This document shows positions 1-6,397 of a stretch of DNA of 6,397 bases, in pieces (position 1 is the stretch's first letter; each line of letters begins with the position of its first letter). Made by a program: the position numbers and the translations under genes. The notes below the pieces were generated by a model that searched no databases, was not told the DNA's origin, and worked only from the letters and a program-made list of their open reading frames with translations. This DNA is from Roseburia sp. (GTDB lineage Bacteria > Bacillota_A > Clostridia > Lachnospirales > Lachnospiraceae), in NCBI GenBank assembly GCA_017547315.1, contig JAFYQA010000213.1, positions 1 through 6,397 on the forward strand, given 5' to 3'.

Positions 1-2
1 CT

Positions 3-884
3 GTACATGAAAAGCATCCAAATGTTATTTTTTATGGGGAAGGCTGGACAATGCCCACAGGTGTAACAAAAGAAGGGTATCTGATGGCTACGCAGCTGAA
101 TTCTGCAGAAACGCCGGAGTTTGCATATTTTAGTGATACATTAAGAGATGCATTAAAGGGAAGAGTATTTTATGCAGATTCGAAAGGATATGTAACAGGA
201 GCAGAAGATACGACAGAGATCATGGAAGCATGCCTGTTAGGACAGCCGGATTGGTGTCCGAATCCATCGCAGACGATTAATTATGGTTCCTGCCATGATA
301 ATTATGCGCTGATGGATAAAATCGCACAGTCAATTCCAGATGCAGAGCGTAGAGAATGGATTAGCAGTAATAATTTAGCTGCAGCACTGTATATGTTTTC
401 ACAGGGCATACCATTTATCCATGCTGGAGAAGAAATTCTTCGTACAAAGGTAGATGCAAATGGTAATTATGTGGAAAATAGTTACGACGCACCGGATTCT
501 GTGAATCGTATCGATTGGAGTGTTTTGGCACAGGAAGAATATCAGAAAAATCTGGCGTATTATAAGGGCTTGATACAGATTCGTAAGAAATATGCATCTT
601 TGCGTTATATGACGACTGCAGAAGTGAATGAACATGTTACATTGTTAAAACCACAGGCAGAGAATGTTATCGTGGTGCAGGTGAAAGATGCAGCGAAACA
701 GGAAGAATTAATCCTCATTTTTAATCCGAATAGAGAAGCGGTGGAAGTGAACATTCCAGAAGAAAAATGGAGTATTTTGGTAGAAAAAGAGCAGGCAAGT
801 ATCGAAGGACTTGGCGTATGGGAAGGTGGAAGTATTTCCGTTGCCCCAATTTCAGCAATGGTACTAGCAAAATGCGTGAATTAA
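3..884 (+). CDS. pulA: Type I pullulanase (GH13), C-terminal part, 5'-truncated by window edge
   Basis: Debranching enzyme that hydrolyses alpha-1,6 links in pullulan, glycogen and limit dextrins. The frame is open from base 3, so the Met at base 51 is internal and not a start. About 293 residues are present, roughly the last 40% of a usual 600-720 residue enzyme; the CBM48 domain and the nucleophile-Asp region are missing to the left. Seen directly: FYGEGW near the left edge, with the general acid/base Glu at bases 39-41; NYGSCHDN with the transition-state Asp at 297-299; GIPFIHAGEE; and ENSYDAPDSVNRIDW, a family hallmark. The last ~90 residues form the usual C-terminal beta-sandwich and end without a sorting signal or membrane anchor, so this end gives no sign of surface attachment. 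A signal peptide cannot be judged. No terminator follows, so read-through into the next gene is possible. Family assignment is very secure. Confidence 0.95.
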   Translation, partial: VHEKHPNVIFYGEGWTMPTGVTKEGYLMATQLNSAETPEFAYFSDTLRDALKGRVFYADSKGYVTGAEDTTEIMEACLLGQPDWCPNPSQTINYGSCHDNYALMDKIAQSIPDAERREWISSNNLAAALYMFSQGIPFIHAGEEILRTKVDANGNYVENSYDAPDSVNRIDWSVLAQEEYQKNLAYYKGLIQIRKKYASLRYMTTAEVNEHVTLLKPQAENVIVVQVKDAAKQEELILIFNPNREAVEVNIPEEKWSILVEKEQASIEGLGVWEGGSISVAPISAMVLAKCVN

Positions 885-925
885 TAGTAAAATAGAAGTA
901 GTGATGTGTTAGAAAATGAATAAGT

Positions 926-930
926 AGGTG
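926..930 (+). promoter_or_regulatory. Ribosome binding site for the small membrane protein
   Basis: AGGTG lies five bases before the ATG at 936 and matches the anti-Shine-Dalgarno end of 16S rRNA. It supports the start of an otherwise anonymous short gene. The rest of the 51-base gap after the pullulanase stop shows no hairpin and no convincing promoter. Confidence 0.65.
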
Positions 931-935
931 TAATT

Positions 936-1187
936 ATGAAATTTTCATGGAGAGAATGTGCAGCCGGAGTGTGTGCCGTATTAGGTGCGATGTCATGGTT
1001 GTATTTGGGTGTTTATCGTCTATGGAAAGGACCGCTTATGAACCTGATTCGAGCCCATCTGGCAGGTAATGTGACTTTATGGCTGTTGTTAGAGGATGTG
1101 CTATGGGCGTTCATTTGTTTGACATTAGCAGGCTTCGTGTGGTGTTTGTGGTATATATTGAGAGGTTACTTTAAGGGTAGAAAATAA
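936..1187 (+). CDS. Small Trp-rich membrane protein, function unknown
   Basis: I do not recognise this 83-residue protein. It shows two hydrophobic helices, about residues 8-27 and 56-75. They are joined by a basic loop (R28, K31, R39, H41), and an acidic pair (E53, D54) sits just before the second helix. The C-terminal tail is strongly basic (R76, K80, R82, K83). Seven of 83 residues are Trp and four are Cys, an unusual composition. There is no cleavable signal peptide pattern. The start is supported by AGGTG five bases upstream. Its stop is two bases before the ATG of the methyltransferase-like gene, so the two are very probably co-transcribed and perhaps translationally coupled. It could be a membrane anchor or partner for the downstream product, but this is inference from position only. 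That it is a real gene is likely rather than certain, because it is short. Confidence 0.7.
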   Translation: MKFSWRECAAGVCAVLGAMSWLYLGVYRLWKGPLMNLIRAHLAGNVTLWLLLEDVLWAFICLTLAGFVWCLWYILRGYFKGRK

Positions 1188-1189
1188 GC

Positions 1190-2677
1190 ATGATAAAAGA
1201 ATTGTTAGATACATTAGGCAGAGGTGAAAAACAGCGTGAAACGTTAAGTCAGCTTCGTAGCATGATAAAAGAAGAAGCACCTCGTGCAGAACTAAAAAAA
1301 ATGATTGGGAATGGCGAAGTGATAATAGATTTGTTATCCCATGAAGATGCTAAAACCAGAAAAAATGCAGCTCTGTTGTTAGGTGATTTGCAGATGCAGT
1401 GTGCGTTGTTGAAGTTAAAAGAAGCCTATGAACAGGAAAAGACGCTTTTTGTAAAGAGTTCCTATTTGTCAGCATTGTCTAAACTAGATGTAACGGAGCT
1501 GTTAGCGTTTTTTAAAGAAAGAAGAGACGTACTTCTTTCTTTAGAAGTGGCTGACGAGGATAAAAAGCACATTGGTGAGGAATTGCATGAGTTAAATGCC
1601 ATGATTATTAAGATAGATGGCAGAAAAAAACATACATTTAAAGGTTTCGAAAAGCCTCATATGTTATTATTATCTACCAATCGTGAGCAAAGAGAAGTGA
1701 CATTAGAGGAAGTGGCAGAACTTTCAGCGACGGTACAAAGACGGGCAGAATTGCATCCGTTGGGAGTTTCTGTTTTTACAAAAGAACTGAAGCCATTTAC
1801 AAAACTTAGAAGTTATAGAGAATTGTTATTTCCTATTTTAGAGGAAGAAGTAATATCTGAGCAGCCAAAAGAAGCAGCGAACCAGATTTGGAATAGCGGT
1901 ATTTTGGAATTTTTGCAGGAGTGTCATAAAGAAGCGGCACCATTTTACTTCCGTTTAGAAGTAAAGGCAGCTACACCACAGATGGAGTATGCGAAGAAGC
2001 TAGCAATGGCATTAGAACAGATTTCTAGCTATACTTTGATAAATGATACAAAAGATTATGATGTGGAAATTCGCTTGTTGGTAACAAAAGAAGGCGGGTA
2101 TAGAGTGTTTTTACGATTAAAGACGATTCCGATGAAACGCTTTGCGTATCGTAAGAATGCGATTGCGATGTCGATTCATCCGGCGACAGCAGCGATGATG
2201 ATGCGTTTAGCAAAGCCATATCTGAAGGAAAATGCGCAGATTTTAGATCCATGCTGTGGCGTTGGTACGATGCTAATTGAACGTGATATTTGTGTGCCTG
2301 CCAGAGAAAAATATGGTATTGATATTTTTGGAGACGCTATTACAGGTGCCAGAGAAAATGCTGGATTAGCAGGAGAAAAGATAAATTTTATTCATCGTGA
2401 TTTTCTTGATTTCAAGCATGAGTATCTGTTTGATGAGATTATTACGAATATGCCAGTGAAAGGCAAAAAAACAAAAGAAGAGATGGATGCTTTTTATGGA
2501 GCATTTTTCAAAAAAGCGGCATCTTTGTTAGTGGATGATGGCAAAATTATTATGTATACAAATGAGGCAGGATTTGTGAAAAAACATCTGCGCTTACAGA
2601 ATAATTTACGATTAGTGCAGGAATTTTGTATTCGCAAAAAAGAACAGTTTTTCTTATATATTATTGAGATGAGATAA
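1190..2677 (+). CDS. HEAT-repeat / THUMP-like / RNA methylase-type SAM methyltransferase fusion
   Basis: A 495-residue predicted cytosolic RNA N2-guanine-type methyltransferase (UPF0020/Trm14-like fold). Residues ~40-110 are alpha-helical HEAT-like repeats (pattern HEDAKTRKNAALLLGDL, then a second weaker unit). Residues ~252-318 look like the end of a THUMP domain (FYFRLEVK through YDVEIRLL). Next comes KRFAYRKN and a conserved-looking HP (330-331), as is usual before the Rossmann fold. SAM-binding motif I is DPCCGVGT (353-360), and the acidic residue of motif II is D378 in YGID. The catalytic motif IV is NMPV (420-423), where NPPY or NLPY would be usual. The ATG at 1190 has only a weak AAGGG about 12 bases upstream and sits two bases after the previous stop, so translation may depend on coupling. 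The substrate is unknown; tRNA or rRNA guanine is the family expectation. The methyltransferase fold is secure; the HEAT and THUMP calls are moderate. Confidence 0.85.
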   Translation: MIKELLDTLGRGEKQRETLSQLRSMIKEEAPRAELKKMIGNGEVIIDLLSHEDAKTRKNAALLLGDLQMQCALLKLKEAYEQEKTLFVKSSYLSALSKLDVTELLAFFKERRDVLLSLEVADEDKKHIGEELHELNAMIIKIDGRKKHTFKGFEKPHMLLLSTNREQREVTLEEVAELSATVQRRAELHPLGVSVFTKELKPFTKLRSYRELLFPILEEEVISEQPKEAANQIWNSGILEFLQECHKEAAPFYFRLEVKAATPQMEYAKKLAMALEQISSYTLINDTKDYDVEIRLLVTKEGGYRVFLRLKTIPMKRFAYRKNAIAMSIHPATAAMMMRLAKPYLKENAQILDPCCGVGTMLIERDICVPAREKYGIDIFGDAITGARENAGLAGEKINFIHRDFLDFKHEYLFDEIITNMPVKGKKTKEEMDAFYGAFFKKAASLLVDDGKIIMYTNEAGFVKKHLRLQNNLRLVQEFCIRKKEQFFLYIIEMR

Positions 2678-2694
2678 GTGTATTTTTAAGATAC

Positions 2695-2699
2695 GAGGT
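2695..2699 (+). promoter_or_regulatory. Ribosome binding site for the GGDEF-EAL gene
   Basis: GAGGT lies nine bases before the ATG at 2709 and is the best Shine-Dalgarno in the window after AGGTG at 926. It fixes the start and indicates independent translation initiation, in contrast to the weak site ahead of the methyltransferase gene. Confidence 0.7.
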
Positions 2700-2708
2700 A
2701 TTGATTCG

Positions 2709-5363
2709 ATGGCTTTTTCAATCAAAACGAGAGAAGAAAAAAAGACAAAAATTGATTTCGGTATCGTAGACCCTGCTTTAATGCAGGATTTGCAGGACCA
2801 TTTTTGTGATGCTCATAATTTGTATCTGGCGTGTATCAGTAAAAAGCATGGGGTTATTACAAAAGCATACGGTTCAAGAGAGGAACTTTCTTATATCCAT
2901 AATAAAGTGGATATGGATATGCATGTGTCCCTTTTAAACCGTTTGATTGGTAGTAATGTGGAGAGCGTTGTTGAGATGAACTGTAACCAGAAATCCACGA
3001 AGATGTGTGGTATAGCAGTTCGTATTAATGGCGATATTGTGGCGATTTGGGTTGCAATAGGACTAATGGAGGGAGCAGGAGAAGAGTTTCCTTCATATAT
3101 GAAATGTACTACAGAGGACCAGTTCTATAAATCTATTGAATTTTTAGAAGTCATTTCAAAACATTTATTTACTGTTAAGCAGGAAGAACATCTAGCACAG
3201 GAGGCATTTGTGGTGAGCCGTGCCTCAGAGAGTAAGATGGAGGAAGAACTTCGTCGAAATGGTGTGCTGACGTCTGTTGTAAGGATGTTAGAGTCAGAAA
3301 ATGAGTTTAATAAAATCGTCGATGATATTTTAAAGAGCGTGGGTGAGCATTTGCATATTTCTAATTGTGCACTCATGAGAGAAACTTCAAGAGGCGATTT
3401 GGTGGATATGATTTGTGAGTATGCTGAGACAGAGGAAGATTCTATTATCGAATCTGCTCAGAATATTGCAAAGAATGCACTGCCATTCTTTACTGGCAAA
3501 CCATATATGATTTCGGCTAATTCAGTTATGCCGGAAGAGTTTCGTGTGTTCTTTAACAGAGCGAAGCTTCGTGCAGGAGTATTTTTGCCGATTGCAGTGG
3601 ATGGAAAAGTGGGCATGTATCTTTGCTTTTTAGAAAAGAAGCAGGATAAAATCTGGGATGTCAATGATATTAAGTTTTTAAACGATGTAAAGAGAATCAT
3701 ACAGAGTATTTTGATAAAACGGATTGCTAAGAATTCTTTGGCAAGTTCGTATGCTTCCTTGGAAGCTATTTTAGAGAATGTAGGCTGTGGAATTTATGTG
3801 AGAGATGCAAAGGTAGGACAAGTACTGTATACGAATAAAAAGTATAGAGTTGCCTTTGAAAGTGCGTTTGAAGAACAGGGCGTTGAGGAATATATCGCCG
3901 CTGTTATTGAGTCACAGGAATTGTATCAGGAATTCTATTTTGAAAAACAAGAAAAGTGGTTTGCATTCCAATGTACTCAGATTAATTGGATTGATGGAAG
4001 AGACGTAGAATTATGTGCTATTTTTGACGTGTCTGCAAAACGTTTTTATCAGAAAAAGATGGAGAAGCAGGCAAGCCATGATTTGCTGACAGGATTATAC
4101 AACCGTATTCGCTGTGAGCAGGATTTGGAACAGTGCGTTAAAAATACATCAGAATTGGGTATGGAAGGCGCCATTTTATATATCGATTTAGATGATTTTA
4201 AACATATCAATGATGGATTAGGACATCAGTATGGTGATGCATTACTCCAAAGTATTGCAAAACATTTGTGCAAGATTCCTAGTGTGGACGGCAATTGCTA
4301 TCGTGTAGGTGGTGATGAGTTCCTGATTATTGTGCAGCATGATCATTATCCATTATTAGAGAAGATTATTGAAGAGATAAAAGAATTATTTGGTAAGCCT
4401 TGGCTTTTAAAGGGAAGAGAGTATTATTGCACCATGAGTATGAGTGTAATACGCTTCCCGACAGAAGGAGATCGCTTTGACGAATTGATTAAGAAAGCGG
4501 ATGCAGCGTTGTTCAATGCGAAAAATGCAGGTAAGAACCGCGTTTACTTCTATGACGAGAATCATGATATTGGTTCCTATAAACGATTAGACTTAGAGAA
4601 AAATATGCGTAATGCGACACAGAGCCGTATGGAAGAATTTGAGGTATTCTGTCAGCCAATCGTAGATGTGACGCAGGAAGGTACGCCTTGTATAGGTGGA
4701 GAAGCATTGGTGCGTTGGAATTCTAAGGAATTGGGCTATGTGTCACCGGTAGATTTCATTCCGCTATCCGAGTACTTAGGATTGATTAATCCAATTGGTA
4801 CCCATGTATTGCGCGAGGCATGTAAACGATGCAAATCATGGAATGACAAGGGGCAACCGGATTTCTCTATTAATGTCAATCTCTCTGTTGTGCAGCTATT
4901 ACAACCGGATATCGTTGATATTATTTCTGAAGTTATTAAGGAAACAGGTATTATTCCAGACCATCTGCATTTAGAAGTAACAGAAGGTTTGGCAATCAAT
5001 GATATGAGCCGTATGAAACAAATTTTGGCGGATATCAGGGCACTTGGTGTTAAGGTAGCACTAGATGACTTTGGAACTGGTTATTCATCATTAAATCATA
5101 TTCGTGAAATGCCGATTGATATCATTAAGATTGACCGCTGCTTTATCGAAGATATTGAAAAAGATGATTTTGCAAAATCATTTGTTAAGATTGTTACGGA
5201 ACTAGCCAATGTAATTGGTGTAAAAACCTGTATCGAGGGTGTGGAATCTTTGGAGCAGGTAGAGATTTTACGAGAACTGAATGTACACTTTATACAGGGT
5301 TACTACTTTGGAAAACCAATGCCGTTGGATGAATTTGAAAAGAAGTACCTCATAGAAAAGTGA
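2709..5363 (+). CDS. Bifunctional diguanylate cyclase / c-di-GMP phosphodiesterase with PocR-like, GAF and PAS sensor domains
   Basis: An 884-residue c-di-GMP turnover enzyme with no membrane segment or signal peptide, so a cytosolic sensor. Order: PocR-like ligand-binding region ~18-155; helical linker ~155-194; GAF ~195-342; PAS ~349-443; GGDEF ~455-616; EAL ~633-878. The cyclase domain keeps DLLTGLYNR, DLDDFKHINDGLGH and an exact GGDEF signature at 534-538. The inhibitory RxxD I-site, expected five residues before GGDEF, is absent (SVDG in that place). The phosphodiesterase domain has EALVRW (665-670), N724 in NVNLS, EVTE (756-759), DDFGTGYSS with D786/D787, K807 in IKIDR, EGVE (843-846) and Q863 in QGYYFGKP. 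All usual catalytic and metal-binding positions are therefore filled. Both activities look possible, and the sensor domains may choose between them (inference). The gene follows the methyltransferase by 31 bases and ends 15 bases before a hairpin terminator. The GAF and PAS calls rest on fold-like pattern and position; GGDEF and EAL are certain. Confidence 0.95.
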   Translation: MAFSIKTREEKKTKIDFGIVDPALMQDLQDHFCDAHNLYLACISKKHGVITKAYGSREELSYIHNKVDMDMHVSLLNRLIGSNVESVVEMNCNQKSTKMCGIAVRINGDIVAIWVAIGLMEGAGEEFPSYMKCTTEDQFYKSIEFLEVISKHLFTVKQEEHLAQEAFVVSRASESKMEEELRRNGVLTSVVRMLESENEFNKIVDDILKSVGEHLHISNCALMRETSRGDLVDMICEYAETEEDSIIESAQNIAKNALPFFTGKPYMISANSVMPEEFRVFFNRAKLRAGVFLPIAVDGKVGMYLCFLEKKQDKIWDVNDIKFLNDVKRIIQSILIKRIAKNSLASSYASLEAILENVGCGIYVRDAKVGQVLYTNKKYRVAFESAFEEQGVEEYIAAVIESQELYQEFYFEKQEKWFAFQCTQINWIDGRDVELCAIFDVSAKRFYQKKMEKQASHDLLTGLYNRIRCEQDLEQCVKNTSELGMEGAILYIDLDDFKHINDGLGHQYGDALLQSIAKHLCKIPSVDGNCYRVGGDEFLIIVQHDHYPLLEKIIEEIKELFGKPWLLKGREYYCTMSMSVIRFPTEGDRFDELIKKADAALFNAKNAGKNRVYFYDENHDIGSYKRLDLEKNMRNATQSRMEEFEVFCQPIVDVTQEGTPCIGGEALVRWNSKELGYVSPVDFIPLSEYLGLINPIGTHVLREACKRCKSWNDKGQPDFSINVNLSVVQLLQPDIVDIISEVIKETGIIPDHLHLEVTEGLAINDMSRMKQILADIRALGVKVALDDFGTGYSSLNHIREMPIDIIKIDRCFIEDIEKDDFAKSFVKIVTELANVIGVKTCIEGVESLEQVEILRELNVHFIQGYYFGKPMPLDEFEKKYLIEK

Positions 5364-5375
5364 TGTACAAAATTT

Positions 5376-5417
5376 AAGAAACAGCTCGCTAAACGAAAGT
5401 TTAACGAGCTGTTTTTT
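5376..5417 (+). terminator. Rho-independent terminator between convergent genes
   Basis: The 5' arm 5379-5394 pairs with the 3' arm 5399-5414 around a GAAA tetraloop (5395-5398) closed by C-G. Fifteen of 16 positions pair, with one C-A mismatch (5389 against 5404), and an A/G-rich flank can extend the pairing to 5376-5417. Six T follow the GC-rich base on the + strand (5412-5417). This ends the rightward transcript just after the GGDEF-EAL stop. On the - strand the hairpin is followed only by a broken T stretch, so it may also stop uxaC transcription, 22 bases after its stop codon, but with a poorer tail. Confidence 0.88.
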
Positions 5418-5438
5418 GGATTCTATAAGATTGTCTTT

Positions 5439-6397
5439 TTATTTTGTCTCTAAATCAAATCCGAAGTAGCGAACTGCGTTGTTGTAAGCAAGACCTTTTG
5501 TAATCTTAGCTAAAACTTTTTCGTCTGCTGGATATTCGCCGTTTTCAACCCATCCACCGATAAGTTCACAAGCGATACGACGGAAGTATTCATGTCTTGT
5601 GTATGATAAGAAACTACGTGAGTCTGTTAACATACCAACGAAGTTACCAAGTAATCCAAGGTTAGCAAGAGAAATCATCTGATCAATCATGCCCTGTTTG
5701 TTATCATTGAACCACCATGCTGAACCCTGCTGGATTTTGCCTACGCATGAAGAATCCTGGAAACATCCAAGGATAGTGCCGATAGCAGCGTTGTCGATTG
5801 GGTTTAATGAGTAAAGGATAGTTTTTGGTAACTGTTCTGTAGATGCTAATGCATTTAAGAAGTCAGCCATTTCAGATGATGGTGTGTAGTTAGAGATACA
5901 GTCGATACCTGCATCTGGTCCTAATTTAGAGAAGATGCTCTGGTTGTTATCACGTTTTACACCATAGTGAAGCTGCATTACCCAGTTTTTCTTGTGGTAT
6001 TCTTTACCAAGCTCGATCATGATAGCTGTTTCAAATTTCTTAACCTCTAATTTAGAAACAAGTTCACCAGCAAGACGTTTTGCAACGATTGCTTCTACTT
6101 CTTCAGCTGTAGCTGGCTCAAACATTACATAATCTAAACTGTGGTCGGAAATAGTACATCCATTTGCATGGAAGTAGTCAAGACGTACTCTTAAAGCGTC
6201 TACTAATGTAGCGAAAGAGTTTACTGTTATGCCTGAAACTTCTGATAATTTTGCACAGTAATCAACGAAACCTGGTTTGTTGATACCCATAGCTTTTTCT
6301 GGTCTCCAAGCTGGAACTACCTGAACATCGAATGTTTCGTCAGCTTTGATTTTCTGATGCCATTCAAGTGTATCTGCTGGATCGTCTGTTGTACATA
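5439..6397 (-). CDS. uxaC: Glucuronate isomerase (uronate isomerase), 5'-truncated by window edge
   Basis: Interconverts D-glucuronate and D-fructuronate, and also D-galacturonate and D-tagaturonate: the first step of hexuronate breakdown, acting in the cytosol. The frame continues to the right edge, so the Met at 6290 is internal. 318 residues are visible of a usual ~465-470; the N-terminal third with the metal-binding HxH is outside. Seen directly: CTTDDP at the edge, VVPAWRPEK, QLHYG with its His at 5967-5969, GPDAGIDCIS, KTILYSLNP, QQGSAWWFND, and GMLTDSRSFLSYTRHEYFRR, all signatures of this family. The gene converges on the GGDEF-EAL gene across a shared hairpin. Codon use differs from the rightward genes (Asn mostly AAC rather than AAT), fitting high expression. 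Its promoter and any uronate-pathway partners lie beyond the window. Confidence 0.97.
   Translation of the reverse strand, partial: CTTDDPADTLEWHQKIKADETFDVQVVPAWRPEKAMGINKPGFVDYCAKLSEVSGITVNSFATLVDALRVRLDYFHANGCTISDHSLDYVMFEPATAEEVEAIVAKRLAGELVSKLEVKKFETAIMIELGKEYHKKNWVMQLHYGVKRDNNQSIFSKLGPDAGIDCISNYTPSSEMADFLNALASTEQLPKTILYSLNPIDNAAIGTILGCFQDSSCVGKIQQGSAWWFNDNKQGMIDQMISLANLGLLGNFVGMLTDSRSFLSYTRHEYFRRIACELIGGWVENGEYPADEKVLAKITKGLAYNNAVRYFGFDLETK

Noticed and set aside
51..53. ATG as the start of the pullulanase frame
   Set aside because: The frame is open to base 3 and encodes the family motif FYGEGW with the catalytic Glu upstream of this Met, so it is internal.
399..635. Antisense open frames inside the pullulanase fragment
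   Set aside because: They are opposite the conserved HAGEE and ENSYDAPDS coding motifs, and the translations are not protein-like.
865..893. Promoter-like TAAAAT at 888-893 before the small membrane protein gene
   Set aside because: The -10 is good but the -35 at the right distance (TAGCAA) matches only three of six positions; in AT-rich DNA this is expected by chance.
2025..2252. Antisense open frame inside the methyltransferase gene
   Set aside because: It lies within a coding region with clear protein motifs on the other strand, has no recognisable domain or ribosome binding site, and has low-complexity Ser-rich content typical of shadows.
2664..2692. Promoter-like pair TTGAGA / TAAGAT with 17-base spacer before the GGDEF-EAL gene
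   Set aside because: The -10 matches only four of six positions, and transcription would start at about 2699, inside the ribosome binding site, leaving almost no leader.
2679..2693. Small inverted repeat GTAT...ATAC in the gap before the GGDEF-EAL gene
   Set aside because: Only four pairs, all weak, with no T tract; too poor for a terminator or a confident operator.
3125..3700. Two antisense open frames inside the sensor part of the GGDEF-EAL gene
   Set aside because: Ser/Phe/Leu-rich translations with no family features; the + strand frame is a continuous, well-motifed protein.
6288..6290. ATG (- strand) as the start of the uronate isomerase
   Set aside because: The upstream frame continues to the window edge with CTTDDP and VVPAWRPEK, conserved parts of the same enzyme.

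Overview
The window looks like chromosome from an AT-rich Gram-positive anaerobe of the Clostridia, most likely a gut Lachnospiraceae. This rests on the low GC content, AGGTG/GAGGT ribosome binding sites, and the mix of a pullulanase, an intracellular GGDEF-EAL protein and a uronate isomerase. The family placement is inference; no rRNA or other marker gene is present. I see no mobile element, CRISPR array, tRNA or phage gene.

Layout: bases 3-884 (+) are the C-terminal part of a type I pullulanase whose start lies off the left edge. After a 51-base gap comes a short Trp-rich two-helix membrane protein (936-1187, +). Only two bases later begins a 495-residue protein that joins N-terminal HEAT-like helical repeats to a THUMP-like region and an RNA-methylase-type Rossmann domain (1190-2677, +). 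A 31-base gap with a good Shine-Dalgarno leads to an 884-residue cytosolic c-di-GMP enzyme: PocR-like, GAF, PAS, GGDEF, EAL (2709-5363, +). A strong hairpin terminator at 5376-5417 ends this rightward set. From the right edge a convergent gene, glucuronate isomerase uxaC (5439-6397, -), runs in and stops just before the same hairpin; its N-terminal third is outside the window.

How the genes fit together: the two edge genes are catabolic (alpha-glucan debranching and hexuronate use), as expected of a plant-polysaccharide or host-glycan fermenter. The three middle genes are closely spaced and co-directional, with no terminator between them and no convincing internal promoter, so they may be one transcript, possibly with the pullulanase. 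The small membrane protein and the methyltransferase are close enough for translational coupling. No sequence evidence ties the c-di-GMP enzyme functionally to its neighbours. The uxaC gene differs sharply from the rightward genes in codon choice (C-ending Asn, Tyr and Phe codons), which suggests high expression.

The points most worth a second look are the HEAT/THUMP-like/methyltransferase fusion with an NMPV catalytic motif, its tiny membrane partner, and the GGDEF-EAL protein in which both active sites look intact but the inhibitory RxxD site is missing.
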